Source: CAWGYQ01 sp963817395 (GTDB lineage Bacteria > Acidobacteriota > Vicinamibacteria > Vicinamibacterales > CAVPJW01). From it: a DNA stretch of 64,000 nt. The stretch spans positions 124,001 through 188,000 of the forward strand of contig CAWFOC010000004.1 in NCBI GenBank assembly GCA_963817395.1. Reading direction: 5' to 3'. Both the position numbers and the translations under genes were made by a program. Shown here piece after piece: positions 8,882 to 15,860 of this stretch. Every line of letters begins with the position of its first letter. The stretch's first letter is position 1. The notes under the pieces are model-generated. The model worked only from the letters and a program-made list of their open reading frames with translations, had not been told where the DNA came from and ran no database searches.

Positions 8882-9397
8882 TCAGACTGGACCATGAATC
8901 CTGAAAAGGGGCCAAAAAGTCCCCAAGAAAGTCCTCAAGCGGCCATCACCGGCGTATGTGCCGGTGGCGCGTCCGGCACCAACTTGCGCAAATACCACCG
9001 GATAGCCCTCAACGAAGAGGCGGCTGACCAGCCTCTCCTCGCGGCTCGGCCACCACACTCGTCTCCGGCCGCCGACGACGAGCAGAAAGGACCGACCCAG
9101 CATCCGGTGAACGACGTCGTCATGCCGTTGACACACGCAGAACAGCACGGTGACGTGCACGCCAAGGCTGGCAGCCAACGCCCGATACTCGTCGACGAGA
9201 CCTGCGCCCTCATCGCTCGCCGGATCGAAGGGCACGGAAGACGACTCGAGCTTCGGCACCACGAGAACGACTCGTGCATCGACGCCGTCAGCCAGCCGCT
9301 TCGCAATCATCAGCGCGCTTCTCGTCCCCTCCGGAGTGGTCGCGAGTACGTAAACTGGGAGGCGACCCGACCCCGTGGTCGCTGCTTGACCGTTCAT
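8882..9397 (-). CDS. UspA-like universal stress protein
   Basis: The protein has 171 residues and one USP-like fold. It opens with LPVYVLATTPEGTRSALMIA, then ARVVLVVPKLE, a helix DEYRALAASLGVHV, and the strand FLLVVGGRRRVWW. It lies between the two kdp-related promoter regions and is read in the same direction as the porin-kdp operon. Its own promoter carries the same 11-bp repeat array. USP proteins of this type often accompany Kdp or stress regulons and bind nucleotides; the ATP-binding G-x2-G-x9-G(S/T) signature is not clear here. The last 18 codons overlap the porin promoter array. Confidence 0.7.
   Translation of the reverse strand: MNGQAATTGSGRLPVYVLATTPEGTRSALMIAKRLADGVDARVVLVVPKLESSSVPFDPASDEGAGLVDEYRALAASLGVHVTVLFCVCQRHDDVVHRMLGRSFLLVVGGRRRVWWPSREERLVSRLFVEGYPVVFAQVGAGRATGTYAGDGRLRTFLGTFWPLFRIHGPV
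8884..8943 (-). promoter_or_regulatory. array of four 11-bp direct repeats plus weak -10, promoter of the porin-kdp operon
   Basis: Bases 8900-8943 divide exactly into four 11-bp units (8900-8910, 8911-8921, 8922-8932, 8933-8943). On the plus strand each unit starts CCTGA, GCCAA, CCCAA or CCTCA and continues with an A-rich part and GT. On the transcribed strand the consensus is close to NACTTTTCAGG. A weak -10 (CAGTCT, 8889-8884) stands 10 bp after the array, and the porin ATG is 59 bp after it. The 11-bp period is the spacing used by OmpR/PhoB/KdpE-type dimers. The array lies inside the last codons of the USP gene. KdpE binding is inferred. Confidence 0.65.
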
Positions 9398-9403
9398 GCT
9401 GAC

Positions 9404-9463
9404 AGCATAGGAAGAGCCACCTGAAGCTGGGCCAAGAAGTGCCTGAAAAGTTCCTGAGAGTGG
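9404..9463 (-). promoter_or_regulatory. array of four 11-bp direct repeats plus -10 TATGCT, promoter of the USP gene
   Basis: Bases 9420-9463 divide into four consecutive 11-bp units; on the plus strand they begin CCTGAAG, GCCAAGA, CCTGAAA and CCTGAGA. This copies the order of the array at 8900-8943, including the divergent second unit (GCCAA). Exactly 10 bp later on the minus strand stands TATGCT (9409-9404). The expected transcript start is then only a few bases before the ATG at 9397, so the message may be nearly leaderless. Confidence 0.68.
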
Positions 9464-9572
9464 GCAGGGGCGCGTGATTTCGCAGCATCATCGAGGACTT
9501 TTCCGCCCCGATCCGACGGTGCCCCGAACCAGCCTCGTCGTCCCCCCGCTCTGTGGCCGCGAACTCAGGTCT

Positions 9573-9632
9573 CAACGCTCAGGCATTCTTCAGGTAGTCT
9601 TCAGGGCATTCTCGGGTGGCGTGGTGTACCTT
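9573..9632 (+). promoter_or_regulatory. array of four 11-bp direct repeats plus -10 TACCTT, promoter of the 9673 gene
   Basis: Units at 9573-9583, 9584-9594 and 9595-9605 all end CAGG (CTCAGG, TTCAGG, TTCAGG), and 9606-9616 ends TCGGG. A further CTCAGG ends at 9569, three bases before the array. The -10 TACCTT (9627-9632) begins 10 bp after the array, as in the two minus-strand copies, and the ATG follows 57 bp after the array. In transcript direction all three arrays have CAGG or its variant at the end of each unit. Confidence 0.65.
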
Positions 9633-9672
9633 CGAGAGAACGGCGCCACCTTTGGCGGTCAAGGAGCGTTCC

Positions 9673-10566
9673 ATGAGACGTTTACGTCTGCGGAGCCGCA
9701 CGCTTCCCGGCGTGCTCGCGATCGCCATGGCCGCAAGCGCGAGTTCCGCGTGCGTCGATACAGCAGCGGTACTCACGCAGCTGGTTGAGGCACGTCGCCT
9801 GGCGTCCGGGCTGCACGTCGAATTCACGAGAGCATCAGAGGCGGCCAACCGGGCGGTCATGGCAGACACGGATGAAGCATCGACCGCCGCAGCAGAGGAG
9901 GCGAGACACTCGAGGGAGGTCGTCGAGCGAAACATCGAGGCGCTGCGTCCTCTTCTTCAGTCACTCGGCTATCGTGACGACATGCGCTCTCTGGACGAAT
10001 TCACGTCTCGCTACGAGGAGTATCGGCGGCTGGATGACGAGATTCTGCCCCTGGCGGTCGAGAACACGAACCTGAAGGCGCAGCGTTTGTCGTTCGGTCC
10101 CGCGAGGGAGGCGGCTGACGCTTTTTCGATGTCAGTGGCCGAGGCTGTGCAAAGTAGCGGGGCGAAGGGCGGCAGCTGCGCCGAGGCGATCGCGGCACGG
10201 GCCCGTAGCGCGGTGCTCGAGATTCAGGTGATGCACGCGCCGCATATCGCCGAAGCCGAGGACGCGGCGATGACGCGCATGGAGGGGCAGATGAAAGCGT
10301 CCGAAGCGGTCGCCCGCAAGGCGCTCGACGAGCTGAAGGCCGCGCTGCCGCCCAACGCGGGGCCGCAGCTCGACGCGGCAGGAGCGGCGCTGGAGCGCTT
10401 CATGGGGATCCACGCGGAGATCATCACGCTGTCACGTCGCAACAGCAACGTTCGTTCGCTCGCCTTGTCGCTCGGCCGAAAGCGCGTCGTCACTGCGGAA
10501 TGCGAGGATCGGTTGCGGGCATTTGAAGAAGCGCTCGCGAAGCACGAGTTCACGGCCACGCGATAG
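9673..10566 (+). CDS. exported helical protein with MCP-like four-helix bundle, unknown function
   Basis: The start at 9673 has AAGGAG six bases upstream. The protein has 297 residues: a signal peptide (LPGVLAIAMAASASSAC, a weak lipobox at best), then about 260 residues of long amphipathic helices (LVEARRLASGLHVEFTRASE, RRLDDEILPLAVENTNLKAQ). Spacing resembles the periplasmic four-helix bundle of chemoreceptors, but there is no membrane helix or signalling domain after it. Its promoter carries the same 11-bp repeat array as the USP and kdp promoters, so it is probably part of the same K+-related regulon. It could be an envelope sensor or accessory protein. Confidence 0.6.
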   Translation: MRRLRLRSRTLPGVLAIAMAASASSACVDTAAVLTQLVEARRLASGLHVEFTRASEAANRAVMADTDEASTAAAEEARHSREVVERNIEALRPLLQSLGYRDDMRSLDEFTSRYEEYRRLDDEILPLAVENTNLKAQRLSFGPAREAADAFSMSVAEAVQSSGAKGGSCAEAIAARARSAVLEIQVMHAPHIAEAEDAAMTRMEGQMKASEAVARKALDELKAALPPNAGPQLDAAGAALERFMGIHAEIITLSRRNSNVRSLALSLGRKRVVTAECEDRLRAFEEALAKHEFTATR

Positions 10567-10584
10567 CCGGCAATCGAGACGGGA

Positions 10585-11286
10585 TCATGTTGTCTCGGTC
10601 GTGAACCGATAGCCGACCCAGGGTTCGCTCAGGACGTACTTCGGATTGGCCGGGTCGGGTTCGATCTTCTTTCGCAGCTGCGCAACCAGCGTCCACAGGT
10701 GCTCTGGCTGCTCCACGGCGTTCGGTCCCCACACGGCCTTGAGCACGGCTCGATGAGTCAACACACGGTCGTGGTTCCTGGCCAGCAGCGACAGGAGCTC
10801 GAATTCCTTCGGGGTGAGCCGGATCTCCGTCCCATCTCGAACCACGCGTCGGCGGTCGTAGTCAATCGCGAGTGCGCCAGCCTGAAAGAGTCCCGTTTCG
10901 GCGCGGTCCTCCGTCCCTATGCGCCGCAGCGCCACTCGAATGCGAGCCAATAGTTCCTCCGGGCCGAATGGTTTGGTCACGTAATCATCGGCTCCAAGAT
11001 CGAGCGCGTTGACCTTGTCTTCCTCCGCTCCGCGTGCCGACAACACGATGATCGGCACCTGGGATTGTGCTCGTATGCGCCGGCACACTTCCGTTCCATC
11101 GAGATCCGGCAAGCCGAGATCGAGGACGATGAGCCCTGGCGTCCTCGCGGCGAAGATCGCGAGGGCCTCTGCTCCGGTGCCGGCGATGTCCACCTCGTAT
11201 CCGCGAGAGCGCAGGAGCGGCCCCACCGCGCGCTGGATAGCGGCCTCGTCGTCGACGAGCAGAATTCGCAAGGACTGGGTGATCAC
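10585..11286 (-). CDS. kdpE: KdpE-type response regulator (OmpR family)
   Basis: The 233-residue protein begins at a GTG (11286-11284) that overlaps the kinase stop by four bases (GTGA), so the two are translationally coupled. The receiver domain has D12-D13, phospho-acceptor D56 (LIVLDLGLPDLDG), S83 and K105 (DDYVTKPFG). The C-terminal winged helix shows LTPKEFELLSLLARN and VAQLRKKIEPDPANPKYVLS, typical of KdpE. It is the third gene of the kup-kinase-regulator operon. It probably binds the 11-bp repeat arrays at 8900, 9420 and 9573, since OmpR-type dimers use 11-bp direct repeats. Confidence 0.92.
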   Translation of the reverse strand: MITQSLRILLVDDEAAIQRAVGPLLRSRGYEVDIAGTGAEALAIFAARTPGLIVLDLGLPDLDGTEVCRRIRAQSQVPIIVLSARGAEEDKVNALDLGADDYVTKPFGPEELLARIRVALRRIGTEDRAETGLFQAGALAIDYDRRRVVRDGTEIRLTPKEFELLSLLARNHDRVLTHRAVLKAVWGPNAVEQPEHLWTLVAQLRKKIEPDPANPKYVLSEPWVGYRFTTETT

Positions 11287-12807
11287 GGAGGTGAGTCCGC
11301 TGATTCGGTGTCCTTCACGGCCACGGGCACGGTAATCGTGAACTGTGCGCCGCCCGCCGTGCGATTCTCTGCCCAGACACGTCCATCTTCGACAGCCAGG
11401 AGTCCTCGGCTGATCCACAGGCCCATGCCGGTGCCTGACGTACGCGTTCTCGCCGCGGCGCCGCGATAGAACCGTTCGAACAAACGCGGCAGGTCGGCCT
11501 GTGCAATGCCGGAACCCTCATCGCGAACCTCGATAACCAATTCTTTGTCTCCGACGCGCGCATTGACGTGGACAGTCGAGCCTGAGGACGAGTACTGGGC
11601 CGCATTTTCGAGCAGATGGGCCAGCGCGGATGCCGTCAATCGCGGATCCAGTTGCACCGGGACATCGGGTTCGATGGTGACTTCCACCTGGTGTCCCTGA
11701 AGCGCGTACTCCACCTGATCGCGAGCCGCCGCGACGATCTCCGAAGGATGCGTCCACCGCAACTCGGTCGCGACGGCGCCCGCATCGATGCGCGCCATCT
11801 CCAGGAGGTTCTGGAACAGCCGGGTCAGGCGCTCGACTTCCGACAGGATGAGGTCGGCCTGTTCGAGGCGTTCTTCGCGCGCGAGCTCCGGCGCCTTGAT
11901 GTTGCTGGCGGCGACGCGGATGGCCGTCAGCGGCGTTCGCAGGTCGTGCCCCAGAGATGCCAGGAGCGCGGTCTTGAGTTGTTCGCTTTGCCGAGTCAGC
12001 TCGCCTGCCTTCCGTTCCTCCAGGAAGTGCGCGCGCTCGATGGCGATGGCCACGACGCCCGCCAGCGTGTCGAGGGTACCGGGCTCGACTGGACGGCCGG
12101 CCGCCGCGAGGACGCCGATGGGCTTCGTGCCGACCCGCAACGGCACCAGCCGGATGACGCGTCCGTCCACGGTCATGGTCCGGTGACCCGCGTAGGTGCG
12201 GGCATGGGCATCGAACTCGAGCGTGGCCTGCGCGGAGGCAAAGGCGTTCGACAACTGTCGCCTGTCGAGTTCAATCGTGTGCGCTCCCGCTTTATGGACA
12301 TCCCAGTCGCCTTCACGCGGCACGGCCACGGCGACGAACTCCAGATCGAAGCGACGGGCGATCGACCGTGCGAGCACTGAGAGCGCCTGCCGGCTGTCGG
12401 TCATCATCAGCACGTCGCGACTCAGGTCGAACAAACGGGCCAGCTCGTCTCGTCGTCCAAGGGCTTCCTCGGTCCGTGCGCGGGCCACCGCGGAGAGGTT
12501 GCTCGCCACGAGGCTGACGGCGAGGAACGCGACGAGCGCCACCCAGTTCTGGGGGTCGGCGATCGTGAACGTGCCGACCGGAGGCAGGAAGAAGAAGTTC
12601 AGGCAGAGCATGGCCGCGATGGAAGTGGCTACGGCAACCCGGAGGCGCGACGTGGCGGCGACCAGGAGCACGACCATGAGGTAGGTCGTGGACACCGTCG
12701 CTGCGTTCGAGACCTGGAGCCATCGCCCCAGCACCAGCGTGACGGCCGCCAGGCGCAACCATGGCCGCGCCGAGACGGAACACGTCCGGATGGGCTGACC
12801 ACTTCAT
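11283..12807 (-). CDS. kdpD: KdpD-type sensor histidine kinase lacking the N-terminal sensor domains (one frameshift)
   Basis: The ATG at 12807 (MKWSAHPDVFRLGAA) lies 13 bases after the kup stop; one extra base near 12762 joins it to the main frame, which alternatively opens at TTG 12758. Domains in order are: a DUF4118 four-helix membrane unit (YLMVVLLVAATSRLRVAVAT, FFFLPPVGTFTIADPQNWVA), a GAF region, HisKA (LGHDLRTPLTAIR), and HATPase (HLLENAAQYS, DEGSGIAQADLPRLFERFYR, TGMGLWISRG). This is the C-terminal two thirds of KdpD. The missing ATP-binding/USP part is encoded separately at 2188-3324. Proteins of this pair could act together as a split KdpD. Confidence 0.9.
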
Positions 12808-12820
12808 GATGGGGCCCCGT

Positions 12821-14691
12821 TCAGATCTCGACTTGCACGCCGAGCTCGACGACCCGCTCCGGAGGCAGCCTGAAGTACGTGGTCGCCCGGACGGCGTTCC
12901 GGGCCATCAGCACGAAGAGCTGTTCGCGCCACCTCGCCATGCCGGGGGCCTCCGTGACGATGAGTGTTTCGCGCCCGAGAAAATACGTCACGTCGTCTTC
13001 GTCCAGGCCCAGACCCTGTTCGCGCGCGCCCGCGAGCGCCTCTGGCACGTTGGGCTCGTCCATGAACCCATACCCGATCACGACGTCGAACACGCCGTGG
13101 CCCAGCGAGCGCACCACGACCCGCTGGTCCGGCGGCACGTGCGGGACGGGCTGAGTCGTCACCATCGAGCGTGATGACGTGCTCGTGGAGCACCTTGTTG
13201 TAGCGCAGATTGTGGGCCAGCGCCGGCGGAGTGCCTCGCGGCTGGGCGGTCATGAAGACCGCGGTGCCGGGAACGCGCGCGGGCCGCGAGTCCACGACCC
13301 GGACGAGAAAGTCCTCGATCGACAACGCGCGCGCGGTCAGCCGAGCGGCCACAATCTGGCGCCCGGTCTTCCACGTGGTCATCAGCGTGAAGAGCAGGCC
13401 GCCAATCACGAGAGGTAGCCAGCCGCCATGGGTAATCTTCAGCACATTCGCGCCGAAGAAGGCCAGGTCGATAATCAGAAATACCCCGGTGACGGCGTAG
13501 GCGACCCACGGTGACCACCCCCAACGCTCGATCGCGACGACCTGCAGCAACACGGCCGTGATCACCATCGTCAGCGTCACGGCGATGCCGTACGCCGCCG
13601 CGAGCGCCGTGGACGATTCGAAGCCAATCACGATGAGGATGGTGCTGAGCATCAGCGCCCAGTTCACCTGCGGCACGTAGACCTGCCCGATTTCATGGTG
13701 AGACGTGTGCTCGATGCCGAGTCGGGGACAATACCCCAGCTGAACGGCCTGCTGCGTCAGCGAAAACGCGCCTGAAATGAGGGCCTGAGAGGCGATGATC
13801 GCGGCGGCCGTCGCAAGGACCGACAAGCGGCAGCAGGGCCCAGCCAGGTGCGAGCAGAAAGAATGGCTGTGCCGCCGCCGCCGGATTGACCAGCAGGAGG
13901 GCACCCTGCCCGAAGTAGTTCAGCAGGAGTGCCGGCAGGACCAGCGTGAACCAGGCGAAGCGGATCGGGCGCTTGCCGAAGTGTCCCATGTCCGCGTACA
14001 GAGCCTCGCCGCCGGTGACCACCAGGAAGACCGCGCCCAGCACCGCGAACCCGTGCCATCCATGCTCGCGGAAGAACGAGACGGCGTGGCGAGGATCGAC
14101 GGCTGTCAGGACCACAGGTTGACGAACCAGCGACACGATGCCGAGCACCGCGATCACGACGAACCACGCGACCATGATCGGGCCGAAGAGTCGTCCGACG
14201 CGATGCGTGCCGTGCCGCTGGATCGCGAACACTCCGATCAGGATCACGACGGCGATCGGCACGACGTAGGCATCGAACAGCGGTGTCGCCACCTTGAGCC
14301 CCTCGACGGCGCCGAGCACCGTGATGGCCGGTGTGATCATGCCGTCGCCGTAGAGCAGCGACGCGCCGAAGATGCCCAGAAAGACCAGCCACATGCCCCC
14401 GGCGCGGCCCTGCGGCAGGAGTGCCGTCAGCGCGAGAATGCCGCCCTCGCCCTGGTTGTCGGCGCGCATCACGATCGCGATGTACTTGATCGAGATTACG
14501 AGCAGGAGCGAATAGATGATGAGCGAGAGCACGCCGAGCACGTTGTCGTGCGTGACAGGGACGGAATGTGAGCCAAAGAAGCACTCCCGCATCGCGTACA
14601 GCGGGCTGGTGCCGATGTCGCCATAGACGACGCCGATTGCCGTGAGGGTGAGCGGGAGAAGCTTGCGGGGGCTTGTGCCCGTGCTCGCCAG
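12821..14691 (-). CDS. kup: Kup/Trk-family low-affinity K+ uptake permease (two frameshifts, CTG start)
   Basis: About 623 residues, the usual Kup length. The N-terminal signature GVVYGDIGTSPLYAMREC is followed by MRADNQGEGGILALTAL, LYGDGMITPAITVLGAVEG, GHFGKRPIRFAWF and LINPAAA-type helices. Near 13820 the frame shifts into ASQALISGAFSLTQQAVQLG, and near 13165 into the soluble tail ending ELGVQVEI. The frame has an in-phase TAA at 14718-14716 and no ATG, GTG or TTG before the conserved block. The best start is CTG at 14691, five bases after a CGGAG Shine-Dalgarno, unless a base error hides a normal codon. A c-di-AMP riboswitch ends 13 bases upstream. Confidence 0.9.
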
Positions 14692-14704
14692 AGTGACTCC
14701 GATC

Positions 14705-14807
14705 CGCCGACGGGGTTAGCTGACGGGCTCGAGGTTGGAACTCCTCTTCCGGAAGTCCTCCGGATGCGCCCCTGCAGATTGGGTTCCCCGCGATGCCGCG
14801 AGCGGCG
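14705..14807 (-). ncRNA. ydaO/yuaA-type c-di-AMP riboswitch upstream of kup
   Basis: Read on the minus strand, the leader has the family's conserved blocks in order: GCGGGGAACCCA (near 14788), GGGGCGCATCC (near 14765), and CCCGTCAGCTAACCCCGTC (14727-14709). The first two match GCGGGGgAaCCA and GGGGUGAAUCC of ydaO; the third matches CCGUCAGCUAACCUCGU, the most diagnostic block. A closing P1 helix forms between CGCCG (14807-14803) and CGGCG (14709-14705). A -10 stands 27 bp upstream and the kup Shine-Dalgarno follows directly, so the element probably gates translation or transcription of kup, the kinase and kdpE. ydaO elements bind c-di-AMP and normally shut off K+ importers when it is high. 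Confidence 0.88.
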
Positions 14808-14809
14808 TC

Positions 14810-15091
14810 TGAGGCGCGCGCGATGTACACCAGCTTATATCGTGAAATCCTCCCGAAAGCTTGAGAATCACCACGCAAGACGGCACATCAGACTGAGCTG
14901 CTCCCGGTGGTGGATTCCGGGCGCCCGGATCGCGCCTCGCGAGAATGTCACGGATCGTCATCGGTTCAGCAAAGAACGGGACCGCCAGTAACCTCAGCCG
15001 TCATCCTACACAAATCCTCCGGAAAGCCGGGGCTCGAGCTCAGCTGGCCTCCCATTTGCAGCTCAACCCACCAGGTCGAAGGAGGAACACG
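14810..15091. other. divergent intergenic region between kup and the TonB-domain gene
   Basis: About 280 bases between the riboswitch and the next start. It contains the kup -10, a perfect 14-bp palindrome TCCGGGCGCCCGGA (14916-14929), and two copies of AAATCCTCC(C/G)GAAAGC (14845-14860 and 15012-15027) that differ at one base. A related AAGTCCTCCGGATGC at 14753-14767 falls inside the riboswitch. The role of the repeats is unknown; no coding frame is convincing. Confidence 0.45.
14834..14839 (-). promoter_or_regulatory. -10 element of the kup-kdpDE operon
   Basis: TATAAG on the minus strand (14839-14834) matches the sigma70 -10 in five of six positions. The expected transcript start (about 14827) lies 20 bases before the riboswitch P1 helix at 14807. 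No strong -35 is seen at 16-18 bp. Confidence 0.5.
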
Positions 15092-15751
15092 ATGCATGCG
15101 ATCGTCAGAACGGCGTCGATTGCTCTGAGCCTCGCAATCGTTACCGTGGGCTGCGCCTCGCCGCCCACGGCGGATATAGACGCGGCTCGGGCCGCTGTCG
15201 ACAGGGCGGCCGACAACGCGGCGCGTCACGCGCCCGATTCACTGAAGGTTGCGCAGGATGCCCGAGCCGCACTCGATGCGGAGTTGCAGACCCAGGAAGC
15301 CAAGTGGTTCAAGTCGTACGATCGTGCCACAGAGCTGGCCGCGACGGCGAAAGCCGCTGGCGAAAAGGCGGAGGCCGATGCTGTCGAGGGGAAGGCGAAA
15401 GCCGAAGCCGCCGCGGCGGCCAGGGTGCGAGCCGAAGCCGCGGCAAAGGCCAAGGCAAAAGTAACGCCGGTTCGCGTGGGGGGACGGATTCGAACGCCAA
15501 CCAAGGTCCGAGACGTTAAACCGATCTACCCCGAGATGGCGCGGACGGCCCGTGTCCAGGGCGTGGTCACGATCGAGGCCACCGTTGGACCAACCGGGAA
15601 GGTTGAAGAAGCGAGGGTGGTGCGATCGGTCCCGATGCTCGATCAGGCCGCGCTCGATGCCGTGCGGCAGTGGGAGTACCAGCCGACGCTGTTGAACGGC
15701 GTCCCCGTGCCCGTCCTGATGACGGTCAGTATCAACTTCACACGTCCGTGA
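15092..15751 (+). CDS. lipoprotein with C-terminal TonB domain
   Basis: The start at 15092 has GGAGGA six bases upstream; an earlier in-frame ATG at 14945 has no such site. The 219-residue protein has a lipoprotein signal (SLAIVTVGCASPP). Residues 25-120 are Ala/Lys/Glu-rich helix (AARAAVDRAADNAARHAPDS; long EAEKAKAEAAAAARVRAEAA coiled coil). A TonB C-terminal domain follows (VKPIYPEMARTARVQGVVTI, VRQWEYQPTLLNGVPVPVL). The architecture resembles energy-transducing TonB proteins but with a lipid anchor in place of the N-terminal helix, so it may span from a membrane to an outer-membrane receptor. No ExbBD genes are adjacent. Confidence 0.78.
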   Translation: MHAIVRTASIALSLAIVTVGCASPPTADIDAARAAVDRAADNAARHAPDSLKVAQDARAALDAELQTQEAKWFKSYDRATELAATAKAAGEKAEADAVEGKAKAEAAAAARVRAEAAAKAKAKVTPVRVGGRIRTPTKVRDVKPIYPEMARTARVQGVVTIEATVGPTGKVEEARVVRSVPMLDQAALDAVRQWEYQPTLLNGVPVPVLMTVSINFTRP

Positions 15752-15773
15752 GCCTTCGGCGAGAGACCGACCG

Positions 15774-15796
15774 GGGCCGGCGGCACTCGCCGGCCC
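15774..15796 (+). terminator. hairpin terminator between convergent genes
   Basis: A perfect 9-bp stem GGGCCGGCG (15774-15782) and CGCCGGCCC (15788-15796) with loop GCACT lies 23 bases after the TonB-domain stop and before the convergent AlkZ-like gene end. There is no strict T-tract, so it may be a bidirectional or Rho-assisted stop. Confidence 0.5.
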
Positions 15797-15860
15797 TCCC
15801 CAATCCGCCGATTCACTCACCAGCCTTTCGGCTGATCGTCGTTCGAGTCCGAGCGACCGG

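Noticed and set aside
8884..9632. A ydaO-like riboswitch in front of the porin-kdp operon as well
   Set aside because: The diagnostic CAGCTAAC block was seen only once in the window, in the kup leader.
10570..10602. CGAGAC...GTCTCG hairpin between convergent genes as a terminator
   Set aside because: Six-bp stem with an 11-base loop and no T-tract; it also overlaps the kdpE 3' end, so support is too weak.
10932..11469. Antisense plus-strand frames over kdpE and the kinase
   Set aside because: They mirror conserved REC and HATPase codons and have no independent support.
14753..14767. AAGTCCTCCGGATGC as a third copy of the 16-bp intergenic motif
   Set aside because: It falls inside the riboswitch fold and matches poorly, so it is better explained as part of that RNA.
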